Of a stretch of 64,000 bases of DNA, positions 56,870 to 64,000 are shown piece by piece; the stretch's first letter is position 1; the number at the start of each line of letters is the position of its first letter. This DNA comes from Sporosarcina sp. D27. GTDB lineage: Bacteria > Bacillota > Bacilli > Bacillales_A > Planococcaceae. A model generated the notes under the pieces. That model saw only the letters and a program-made list of their open reading frames with translations, ran no database searches and was not told the DNA's origin. The translations under genes were made by a program, and so were the position numbers. The stretch spans positions 372,001 to 436,000 of the forward strand of contig NZ_AZUC01000047.1 of the NCBI RefSeq assembly GCF_000586555.1, in the 5' to 3' direction.

Positions 56870-57029
56870 TTATGATCATTTTTTTAAATTTATGAGCACT
56901 TTTCTTGAGTTATGAGCACTTTCCCAGGTTTAAGAGCGCTTTCTGTAATTTATGATCACTTTCAGGAGTTTATGATCACCTTTCGCGATTTATGATCACA
57001 ATCCCCGTTTTATGAGCACCTTTACAATC
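56870..57029 (+). repeat. Second array of 20-bp-phased TTATGAKCAC repeats
   Basis: Eight units start at 56870, 56890 and so on every 20 bp to 57010. The first ten bases are conserved (TTATGAGCAC or TTATGATCAC, one unit TTAAGAGCGC), most continue with a T-rich CTTTC-like stretch, and the last five to seven bases vary freely. Order at position seven is T,G,G,G,T,T,T,G, unlike the strict alternation at 30117. The rest of the 454-bp gene-free interval 56730-57183 holds the pot terminator and the upstream region of the exporter gene; no gene is supported there. Confidence 0.88.
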
Positions 57030-57183
57030 CTTGGGACAAGATTAACACTTTATCTACCAATCTTAGTTGAAAATATAGGGAAATGTGTATTGTTAGAATT
57101 GTCCAAGCTGTCCCAACACAGTAGAGACAAGCTGTATGCTAAACTAGTACGAGGATACAACTGAATATGAAGGAGGAACACGC

Positions 57184-58380
57184 GTGGCCACTAAATCTAC
57201 TTCTTTTGCTATTTATATTCTGATGTTCAATATGTTCATCACCATGTCAGGAATTGGACTGATCATTCCAATCATGCCTGAATACTTAGGAACGTTTGGC
57301 GTGGCTGGTGCTGCCCTCGGATCACTCATTGCTGTTTTCTCATTTGCCCAATTCATATTTTCTCCCATTTCCGGTTCACTTTCAGATAAGCATGGAAGAA
57401 AAAACATCATCATTTTCGGACTCATTCTTTATGGGGTTTCCCAGCTTGCTTTTGGCCTTTCCACTGAACTTTGGATGCTCTTTGTAGCGCGATTCTTCTC
57501 TGGTTTCGGTTCGGCATTCTTAATTCCTCCGATGATGGCCTTTGTTGCGGATATTACAACATTTGAAGAACGTGGACGCGGTATGGGTTTACTTGGTGCC
57601 TCCATGTCTCTCGGATTCATGATAGGACCTGGTGTTGGAGGTTTTCTATCTAAATTCGGGTTACAGTTCCCCTTCTACTTTGCTGCAGGAGCTGCATTAT
57701 TCGCTGCGGTCATGTCGTTTTACATTTTACCCAATCCCGCTCCGAGCCCATCTGCTGAAAATGGGCCAAGACGAACCGAGAATTTGTTTCAACAAATCGC
57801 ACGCTCATCTAAGACTCCCTATTTCGTCGTCTTACTTGTCATGTTCGTCTTCTCTTTTGGACTAGCAAACTTCCAATCGACCATCTCTCTTTACGTAGGC
57901 ATTAAATACAATTACACGCCGCTTATGATTGCGGTCATCATTACAGTGGGTGGATTTGTTGGTGTACTCATCCAAACGTTTGTTATCAATCGCTTATTCA
58001 AACGGTTCGGTGAAATGCGTGTCATCCTCATCAACTTAGTCATTGCAGCGGTGGCGATGCTCAGTATTACATTTGTGAATATGTTCTGGTCCATCTTGCT
58101 AGTTGCAACGATTTTCTCCACGGCTACTGCATTATTGAGGCCAGCAGTAAATACTTTGGTCTCAAAACTCGCAGGCAATGAACAAGGCTATGCAGCAGGA
58201 ATGATGAATGCTTACATGAGCTTAGGAAACATGGTTGGCCCCGCATTAGCTGGCTTCGTTTTCGACTGGAAAATGACAGCTCCGTACTTTCTCGGGACTG
58301 CAATACTTCTTTCATGCTTCCTACTAGCCGCTACATGGGCAAAGAGAAATACAGATACATTAGCTGCAACACGTTCTTGA
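57184..58380 (+). CDS. MFS transporter, drug:proton antiporter type
   Basis: 398 residues, twelve membrane helices. Motif A appears as GSLSDKHGRKNIIIFG after helix two, and the antiporter motif C as GFMIGPGVGGFLSKFG in helix five. This places it in the DHA1 group of exporters. Substrate cannot be told from sequence. GTG start with GAAGGAGG ahead. It may correspond to B. subtilis ykuC, given the yku genes nearby, but I am not sure. Confidence 0.85.
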   Translation: MATKSTSFAIYILMFNMFITMSGIGLIIPIMPEYLGTFGVAGAALGSLIAVFSFAQFIFSPISGSLSDKHGRKNIIIFGLILYGVSQLAFGLSTELWMLFVARFFSGFGSAFLIPPMMAFVADITTFEERGRGMGLLGASMSLGFMIGPGVGGFLSKFGLQFPFYFAAGAALFAAVMSFYILPNPAPSPSAENGPRRTENLFQQIARSSKTPYFVVLLVMFVFSFGLANFQSTISLYVGIKYNYTPLMIAVIITVGGFVGVLIQTFVINRLFKRFGEMRVILINLVIAAVAMLSITFVNMFWSILLVATIFSTATALLRPAVNTLVSKLAGNEQGYAAGMMNAYMSLGNMVGPALAGFVFDWKMTAPYFLGTAILLSCFLLAATWAKRNTDTLAATRS

Positions 58381-58385
58381 ATTCC

Positions 58386-58426
58386 AAAAAAACCAAAGCC
58401 ACTTAAAAAGGGCTTTGGTTTTTTTA
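58386..58426. terminator. Bidirectional terminator between the MFS gene and the vWA cluster
   Basis: AAACCAAAGCC and GGCTTTGGTTT with an AT-rich loop and T-runs on both strands. Confidence 0.88.
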
Positions 58427-58431
58427 TGGAT

Positions 58432-61017
58432 CTATCGTTTCCGCTTTTGTTTAAGCAGTTCAGTAACACTCGTCTGATCTGATGAGTCTATTTCTTCAAT
58501 GGGAGATTTCTTTCTCAACACGGGCACAAATCTACTGAATCGGCGCAATGTGATATCTGCAAAGAATAGGAGCAAGGATCCTAATAAGAGCCAAGTTGTA
58601 ATGGATTTCCGCTCTTCACCACGATAAGGAAGTGACCGAAATGCCTCATTAGGATTTTCCAATACCCTTCCACCTGTTTCTTTAGTGATTGCCGCTAACA
58701 AGTCTTCATTCGGAGCTTTTGGTCTATATTCTTCACTGTAAGGAATCGTCACACCTGTCTCAAATAATCGGTTTTGATCGTCTTTTACACTGAGATAAAC
58801 AAGACCAGGTGTCGAGTTGAGTGAAATAGTTACTTTACCAGGTGCCGTCTGATCTTCAATTACTTCTATTTCCTCTCCTGCCTCTGTCACCGCAGTCACC
58901 TCAAGAAATGCCGATTCTCCACTCGTATCCGTAATGGTGAATTTCCCGCCATCGCCTTGGGTCAGTACATAAGGTGCTGAACTATAGGAAGGTAAAATTC
59001 TTCTCATTGCCGTATTCCAAAACTCAGGATATGCTTCCCACGCAGCTAGTTCTCCAGACCACTGACCTGATGAATCCGAAGTGAATGCAACAGTTCGACC
59101 AAGCCCGTATTTCCATTCAGCAATGATTGGATCCTCTTTAGGGCTAATTGCAGCAACGTCAGCTGTTGGTTTAGCAGTCGTTGCGATGTAGGCATTCATC
59201 TGAGGGACTCCGAGAGCAAATAACTCATTCCACTCCGGCACGTTTCCAAGCTTCATATAGAAGGGATCATCTTCGATATAAGTCCGGGTCATCGTTATGG
59301 TTTCGCGAGACAAAATTGCAGGAACGGTGGATTCATCAGAAACACCATAATAACGTCCACCACCTGCTTCTGCCATCTCTTCTAATAAGGATTCGTCCGC
59401 ATCAGTACCGATTCCCACTGTGGATAACGTCGTATTGTTATTTTTAGCTTCTTCAATAATGTCGAGATATCCAGCAGGCATCGAAGATTGTCCATCGGTT
59501 AAGAGAATGACGTGTTTCCGTTGGAGAGATAGGTCTGCCAGATCCTCATATGCTTTTGCAACTGAAGGGAAAATATTAGTCCCCCCGGCAGCAGGTACGG
59601 ATAAAATCTTCGAAGTCACATCTTTTTTATCATCAAGAGGACCTACGGGGACAACTTCCCATATACTATCGTCAAACGCCGTAAATCCGAACGTGTCTTT
59701 TTCTCTAAGTAATTCGACTGACCGTGCGGCAGCTTCCCTCGCAAGGACTAGCTTCGATCCGCTCATACTTCCCGATCGGTCCATGGCAATCACAAGTCCT
59801 AGTGAAGGAAGCTCTTCTTTTCCTTTCACTTCCATTTCAACTGGCAAAAGAGTTTCAATCGGCGTTTTGAAATAACCACCGAGTCCAAAACTATTGGTTC
59901 CCCCTGTCATCATGAAACCCGTTCCGAAATTCTTCACTGTCTGTTCAATCATAGCCATTTTTTCTTCTCCAACTAGAGTGCCCGGCACATTATCAAAAAT
60001 GATTGCCTGATAAGGTAAATAGCCAGATAAAGTTGAAGGTAGATCTTTTGCTTGAAGTGTTGTAATGTTCAATGTGTTCTGATCCAGGAGACCAGGGATT
60101 ACCGATGGATGGTCCTCAGTTTCGACAACCAATACGGATGGTTGTCCTTGTACAGTCACAGCCGCGAACATTCGATTATTCTCTAAAAAATGATCATTTT
60201 CTACGACGAGTTTTGCCTCATACTTTACTAAACCTGTATTCACTGCAGGTAACGGGTAGGTGAATTGGTTCTTCCCAGGAACTAGTTCGATATCCTCTTC
60301 ACCGAGAGGTCGATCGTCTTGATACAAATATAAGGTCCCTGTTGTCCGATCTGATGCATTCACTTCAATGGTCATGAGCTGCTGTTGCCCGGCATAAGCA
60401 GTCCTCGGAACATCTAACTTTGTTAAGGCTGCATCCGGGAACACCTGATGATTCAGCTGCGCAACATCAATCTGCACACGGCTATCTGTGAATTTCTGTA
60501 AGTAGCTTAATGCATCTCCTCTAGTTTGTAATCCATCTGAGAGCAAAACAATTCGCGTTGCGGATTCGGCAGAGCCAATGGCATTCGCTAGGGAAAGAGC
60601 CTTCTCAATATCTGTTTCTCCTGCTTCTTCCAGTGATTCAACCTCGGGTACGCGCACTTGACCTTTCGTTAACGCAGCGTCCGTCCGAAAATCACCTGCA
60701 AACGAATAGAGTCCTACCGCTTGACCGGATTTTTTGGAACCTAGACTTTTTTCAATGAATGTATCCATTTCTTCTGTTGTACCTGAGGTTGAAGCTGAAC
60801 GATCGGCAAGGAACAGTATCTGTTCCTCTTCATTGAAAAGGACTAGGTATGGTGACACTAGTGTTGCTAACAGGAATAGAACGGAAGCACCTCGAAGTAT
60901 AAAAAGAAGTGCTGCTCTAGGTGTTTTCCTCTCTACTGAACGCCATGTGAAAATCATATAGGCAACAATTGGGACTAATAATAGCAACCATAAAGGATGA
61001 TCAATACGGATATCCAC
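58432..61017 (-). CDS. Membrane protein with glutamine-amidotransferase-like and von Willebrand factor A domains
   Basis: 861 residues. Two N-terminal membrane helices (8-24 and 38-58), a first vWA-like region (FLADRSASTSG), a beta-sandwich region, a class I glutamine amidotransferase-like segment (PYQAIIFDNVPG), then a full vWA domain with the MIDAS motif AMDRSGSMSGSKL and TDGQSSMPAGYLD. A C-terminal helix (near 808-825) returns to the membrane. Last gene of a MoxR-type cluster; overlaps its upstream neighbour by 17 bases. Such proteins are thought to act as metal-dependent binding platforms served by the MoxR AAA+ chaperone; the client is unknown. Confidence 0.8.
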   Translation of the reverse strand: MDIRIDHPLWLLLLVPIVAYMIFTWRSVERKTPRAALLFILRGASVLFLLATLVSPYLVLFNEEEQILFLADRSASTSGTTEEMDTFIEKSLGSKKSGQAVGLYSFAGDFRTDAALTKGQVRVPEVESLEEAGETDIEKALSLANAIGSAESATRIVLLSDGLQTRGDALSYLQKFTDSRVQIDVAQLNHQVFPDAALTKLDVPRTAYAGQQQLMTIEVNASDRTTGTLYLYQDDRPLGEEDIELVPGKNQFTYPLPAVNTGLVKYEAKLVVENDHFLENNRMFAAVTVQGQPSVLVVETEDHPSVIPGLLDQNTLNITTLQAKDLPSTLSGYLPYQAIIFDNVPGTLVGEEKMAMIEQTVKNFGTGFMMTGGTNSFGLGGYFKTPIETLLPVEMEVKGKEELPSLGLVIAMDRSGSMSGSKLVLAREAAARSVELLREKDTFGFTAFDDSIWEVVPVGPLDDKKDVTSKILSVPAAGGTNIFPSVAKAYEDLADLSLQRKHVILLTDGQSSMPAGYLDIIEEAKNNNTTLSTVGIGTDADESLLEEMAEAGGGRYYGVSDESTVPAILSRETITMTRTYIEDDPFYMKLGNVPEWNELFALGVPQMNAYIATTAKPTADVAAISPKEDPIIAEWKYGLGRTVAFTSDSSGQWSGELAAWEAYPEFWNTAMRRILPSYSSAPYVLTQGDGGKFTITDTSGESAFLEVTAVTEAGEEIEVIEDQTAPGKVTISLNSTPGLVYLSVKDDQNRLFETGVTIPYSEEYRPKAPNEDLLAAITKETGGRVLENPNEAFRSLPYRGEERKSITTWLLLGSLLLFFADITLRRFSRFVPVLRKKSPIEEIDSSDQTSVTELLKQKRKR

Positions 61018-62749
61018 GGCGTCGCTGCACCTCCCATTCTATGAGCAATAGCAGTAAGAGTGGCAGAAGAAATGGCCAGATGACTGGAACTTTTTGTTCC
61101 TTCTTTACATCTGTTGTTGCCAACTTTCCGGTTGAATAAGAATCTCCTGTCGCTACACTTTTTTCAGAGGGATCAAGCTGAACAGCTAAGAATTTGTCAG
61201 TCGTCCCATCTGTTGCTTTATAAATGCCAGGTATTGCTGGAGCCTGTAATGTATTTGCTGACTCTGTAGTGTACAAATAAGAACCGGATAACTCATATAT
61301 ATCTACAGCTTCCGTCATCACGACAGACTTCCTTTGAAGTGGAGTGAATACTCCTAGCGTTTCAGCGTCATCTGCCAAAGATTTTACGACACTCCAGACG
61401 AAAAGTGGAAACGTAGGTTGCAACGGCCAGTCTGTTGCTTCCAAGTCTGCAAGTAAGATAATATCTCCACGAGGTGAGCGTTGGATAAGTGGATCTTTAC
61501 CAACTCTCGCAAGTACTTCATAGTCTGCAAAAGGGGGATAAATTTCTTCTACATACATGTCTTTTGGAGCTGCAATTGAAAATAATGGATCATTTGTAAC
61601 CGAAACTTCTCCCTTTGCTTCAATTGGTTTAGCATCTTCTCTACCAATTAGAAGAATCGGTCGTTTCCCTTTTTGTAGAAAACCTTCTGAACCGGTTATT
61701 CGTAAAATAGCATCTTCATCGAAGTGTTCACCATTATCGATTGTGACCTCTTCCTGAATGGCTTGTGCAGCTTTTTTTAGTAATTCGTGAAGCGTGGCAT
61801 CCACTACCACTTTCGCACGTTCAGTCGTTAGCAACGCATGGCTGGTGTTATCAGCACGATAGTCATCAGTACCAACCAGTTCAACTTGAAGCGCGGAAGC
61901 ATTCGTCTCAATCTTTTTAAAAGAAATCAATTCTTCACTTCCCGGTTCCCCTTTAAAAGTTTCCTCAGCAAGTACTTTTTCAGTACCAGCTTCTTTTAAT
62001 TGAATGGTCCCTGGCTGTGCTTTCTCTGTATCATGCTGCAACTTTACAATTGCAACTACCCCTTCTTCACGTCGATTCGCCCCAAATCGGACAATGGAAT
62101 GGTTGTTTAGTTTTTGGTCATTTGTATGTACATGCCAACTCATAGTAGTACCTTCATACATCAATGCCGTCCGTTCCAACGCATCCGTAAAGATATGAAC
62201 TTCTGCTCCGTGCTCACTATACATTGACTTCACAAGCTCAATGGAGGTATCCAAATAGTTATGTTCATACCGAACCGACAAGCCTTCAATTGCCTGTATA
62301 GCTGATTGAGAATCGCTGTTTTGTATCGCAAATTCTGGTTCCTTCCCTGTAATCACGATGGAAACAGGGCGTCCTTCCGCTGATTCGAGTAAGTTCTTCA
62401 TCTCTCTTTGATTCATCTCAAATAGTGTGGAATCTTTTGGAGTTGCTAGCATCGTTGCAGAACTATCGACGATGAATACGAGGGGAATGCCTTCAGTTTG
62501 AGTTTGCTTGATGGATGGTCCAAGAAGCATCCATACAAATAATAGAAGCGCTAACAGCTGTAAGTAAAATAGAGCATTGCGTTGCAAATTACGTATGAAT
62601 GGTGATACGCTCTCTTCCCGGCGATCTTCCTCCCAAAATAGTGTAGATGAGATCGTTTTCGGTTCAAAACGTTTTCTGAATAAATAATAGACGACTACTG
62701 TTAGTGGAAATATCAGTGTCCACAAGTTCGTCAAGCTAGCAAACCCCAT
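61001..62749 (-). CDS. BatA-like membrane protein with N-terminal helices and vWA-like domain
   Basis: 582 residues. The N-terminus has the BatA-type helix pair (LIFPLTVVVYYLFRKRFEP and LFYLQLLALLLFVWMLLGP), then a vWA-like domain with FIVDSSATML (MIDAS variant DSSAT), an extracytoplasmic beta-rich region, and a C-terminal membrane helix (VIWPFLLPLLLLLLIEWE). It follows the DUF58 gene by 15 bases. Probably works with the 861-residue protein. Confidence 0.78.
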   Translation of the reverse strand: MGFASLTNLWTLIFPLTVVVYYLFRKRFEPKTISSTLFWEEDRREESVSPFIRNLQRNALFYLQLLALLLFVWMLLGPSIKQTQTEGIPLVFIVDSSATMLATPKDSTLFEMNQREMKNLLESAEGRPVSIVITGKEPEFAIQNSDSQSAIQAIEGLSVRYEHNYLDTSIELVKSMYSEHGAEVHIFTDALERTALMYEGTTMSWHVHTNDQKLNNHSIVRFGANRREEGVVAIVKLQHDTEKAQPGTIQLKEAGTEKVLAEETFKGEPGSEELISFKKIETNASALQVELVGTDDYRADNTSHALLTTERAKVVVDATLHELLKKAAQAIQEEVTIDNGEHFDEDAILRITGSEGFLQKGKRPILLIGREDAKPIEAKGEVSVTNDPLFSIAAPKDMYVEEIYPPFADYEVLARVGKDPLIQRSPRGDIILLADLEATDWPLQPTFPLFVWSVVKSLADDAETLGVFTPLQRKSVVMTEAVDIYELSGSYLYTTESANTLQAPAIPGIYKATDGTTDKFLAVQLDPSEKSVATGDSYSTGKLATTDVKKEQKVPVIWPFLLPLLLLLLIEWEVQRRRGYPY

Positions 62750-62764
62750 CCACGCACCTCCTCT

Positions 62765-63634
62765 CTAGCGTACCCAACCTTGTCTACGCATTTGGATCGT
62801 AAATACATCTTCAGGTCCTGTTTGAGGTGTTATCATTAGCAGGCCAATCCCGTATTTCGCTGCACTTTCCAGCATACGCAGTTGATGTTTCTTCTGCTGA
62901 AGCAAATACGTGTTTTCGATTGAGGGCATCATCGTCACTTCTGAAATCTTTTCACTTTCACTGTCTATAAATCGAATGTCTCCCTGGTACGTAGGCGCAA
63001 TCTCAGATTTCGAACGGATAGCAATTACACGCACATCCCGACATCTTCTCGTTGAAAGCTGTTTAAACAGCTGATTGAGATGTTCATTTGGTTCCAATGC
63101 ATCGGTGACTACAAATAACAAAGTCGTTCCTTTAGGGATTGTGTGGATTGCATCCAATAAACCAGTTGTTTCAGAAGGTTGTTCAAAGCGACTAATATAA
63201 GTCATCCAAGAACCTGCCTGACGCGCACCTTTACGTGTAAATAATTGCTTTTTCCCGCTAATCATTCGACTAATGGACACCGTATCACCATTCTTCAATG
63301 CGATTTGCCCAAGCCCAATCGAAACTTGTTGTGCAAATTTCCACTTGTCTTCAAAGTTCATGGACTTACTTGTATCTAGCACTATATGAATACGCATTTC
63401 CTGTTCATCTAAAAACTGTTTGATGAAATATGAGTCCGTTCGGGCGTACACGTTCCAGTCGATATGACGGATGTCATCACCAGGATGGTATTCCTTAAAA
63501 TCCGAGAACTCCAAAGAGGCACCCTTTTTTTTAGAAACATGGCTCCCTTTGTGATGACCAAGCCGCCCACTATGCTGCACAAATGAGAGTCTACCAAGAC
63601 GGGCGGATAAGCTAGATGGAAAGAAAGAAGTCAT
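62765..63634 (-). CDS. DUF58 domain protein
   Basis: 289 residues, soluble. DUF58 hallmark EYHPGDDIRHIDWNVYARTDSYFIKQF (residues 49-75), followed by a vWA-like region with the metal-site motif HIVLDTSKSMNF and FVVTDALEP. Its ATG overlaps the stop of the MoxR gene (TAATG). DUF58 with MoxR is a widespread pair linked to assembly or modification of protein complexes; no client is known here. Confidence 0.9.
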   Translation of the reverse strand: MTSFFPSSLSARLGRLSFVQHSGRLGHHKGSHVSKKKGASLEFSDFKEYHPGDDIRHIDWNVYARTDSYFIKQFLDEQEMRIHIVLDTSKSMNFEDKWKFAQQVSIGLGQIALKNGDTVSISRMISGKKQLFTRKGARQAGSWMTYISRFEQPSETTGLLDAIHTIPKGTTLLFVVTDALEPNEHLNQLFKQLSTRRCRDVRVIAIRSKSEIAPTYQGDIRFIDSESEKISEVTMMPSIENTYLLQQKKHQLRMLESAAKYGIGLLMITPQTGPEDVFTIQMRRQGWVR

Positions 63635-64000
63635 TAACCGACTACCTCCCTCCGCATGCTCGCAAGCACATGATCCAGGAACGTCTCATTTGTAATCCCT
63701 TCTGCTTCTGCTTCATAGTTCAACTGAATACGGTGTAGAAGAGCTGGTTTCGCAACTGCTCGTATATCACCGATGGATACGTGCACACGCCCGGACAGAA
63801 AGGCTCTTGCTTTTGCAAGACGGATCATTGCTTGCAAGCCACGGGGGCCACTTCCGAACTGGATATATTGGGACCATTCATCCGCCTCTTTTGTTTCAGA
63901 ATGAGTCATTGATATGAGTTGAATCGCATAGTCAATCATTTCTTCTGCAATAACGATTTCACGAACAAGCTGCTGTGCTTGGAGTAATTCCTCTCTACTG
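63634..64000 (-). CDS. MoxR-family AAA+ ATPase, N-terminus beyond window
   Basis: C-terminal 121 residues of a MoxR ATPase. The lid domain is visible: AIQLISMTHSETKEADEWSQYIQFGSGPRGLQAMIRLAKARAFLSGR with the sensor-2 GPRG, then VSIGDIRAVAKPALLHRI. Walker motifs lie outside the window. First visible gene of the four-gene cluster and coupled to the DUF58 gene. Confidence 0.9.
   Translation of the reverse strand, partial: SREELLQAQQLVREIVIAEEMIDYAIQLISMTHSETKEADEWSQYIQFGSGPRGLQAMIRLAKARAFLSGRVHVSIGDIRAVAKPALLHRIQLNYEAEAEGITNETFLDHVLASMRREVVG

Overview
The window is a stretch of core chromosome from a low-GC Gram-positive of the order Bacillales. Gene order follows Bacillus subtilis closely in blocks (mra/dcw start, ylb, cta, pyc-ftsW-yla, ykt-pdh, def-rpoY-rnjA-ktrC, ykuU-ykuV). 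Rearrangements between the blocks, a polyamine operon and an acyl-CoA carboxylase cluster suggest Planococcaceae (a Sporosarcina/Lysinibacillus-like spore former). The genus is a guess from protein character and synteny. I see no prophage, insertion sequence, CRISPR array, rRNA or tRNA gene.

Layout. 1-3.6 kb: start of the division and cell-wall cluster on the minus strand (mraZ-rsmH-ftsL-pbpB, pbpB cut by the edge), with MraZ-type operator repeats upstream. 3.7-6.7 kb: bshC, a DUF3397 membrane protein and panE. 6.7-9.4 kb: acyl-CoA carboxyltransferase, biotin carrier and an atypical crotonase. 9.5-22.2 kb: a ylb-type block (rpmF, ylbN, tmcAL, ylbL, ylbJ-like, coaD, rsmD, ylbG, ylbF, ylbC). 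It is interrupted by a MurE homologue with a meso-diaminopimelate-type motif, divergent from an aspartokinase that lacks its regulatory domain. 22.2-30.0 kb: assembly and structural genes of a caa3-type cytochrome c oxidase, and heme O and heme A synthesis. 30.4-41.1 kb: pycA, ftsW, the yla genes, typA and ykt genes. 41.2-46.2 kb: pyruvate dehydrogenase. 46.4-50.5 kb: ykyA, def, an unannotated 23-residue peptide gene, rpoY, rnjA, ktrC. 50.6-52.2 kb: two thiol redox proteins and a zinc-ribbon protein. 52.3-56.8 kb: spermidine/putrescine ABC transporter with its regulator. 57.2-64 kb: an MFS exporter and a MoxR-DUF58-BatA-like-vWA cluster that runs off the right edge.

How the genes work together. 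ctaA-ctaG with pycA and pdhABCD link pyruvate metabolism to aerobic respiration. rpoY-rnjA and def belong to transcription, RNA decay and protein maturation. The left edge supplies septal peptidoglycan synthesis.

The most unusual things are: (1) two separated non-coding arrays (30.1 and 56.9 kb) of a 20-bp-phased motif with core TTATGAKCAC; (2) the second-site MurE plus ACT-less aspartokinase pair, which may make diaminopimelate-type spore cortex precursors in an organism whose vegetative wall could be lysine-type; (3) a complete transcription unit for a very basic 23-residue peptide; (4) a crotonase that has lost one catalytic glutamate next to a carboxylase lacking its biotin carboxylase; and (5) a phosphodiesterase-like protein without its catalytic residues.
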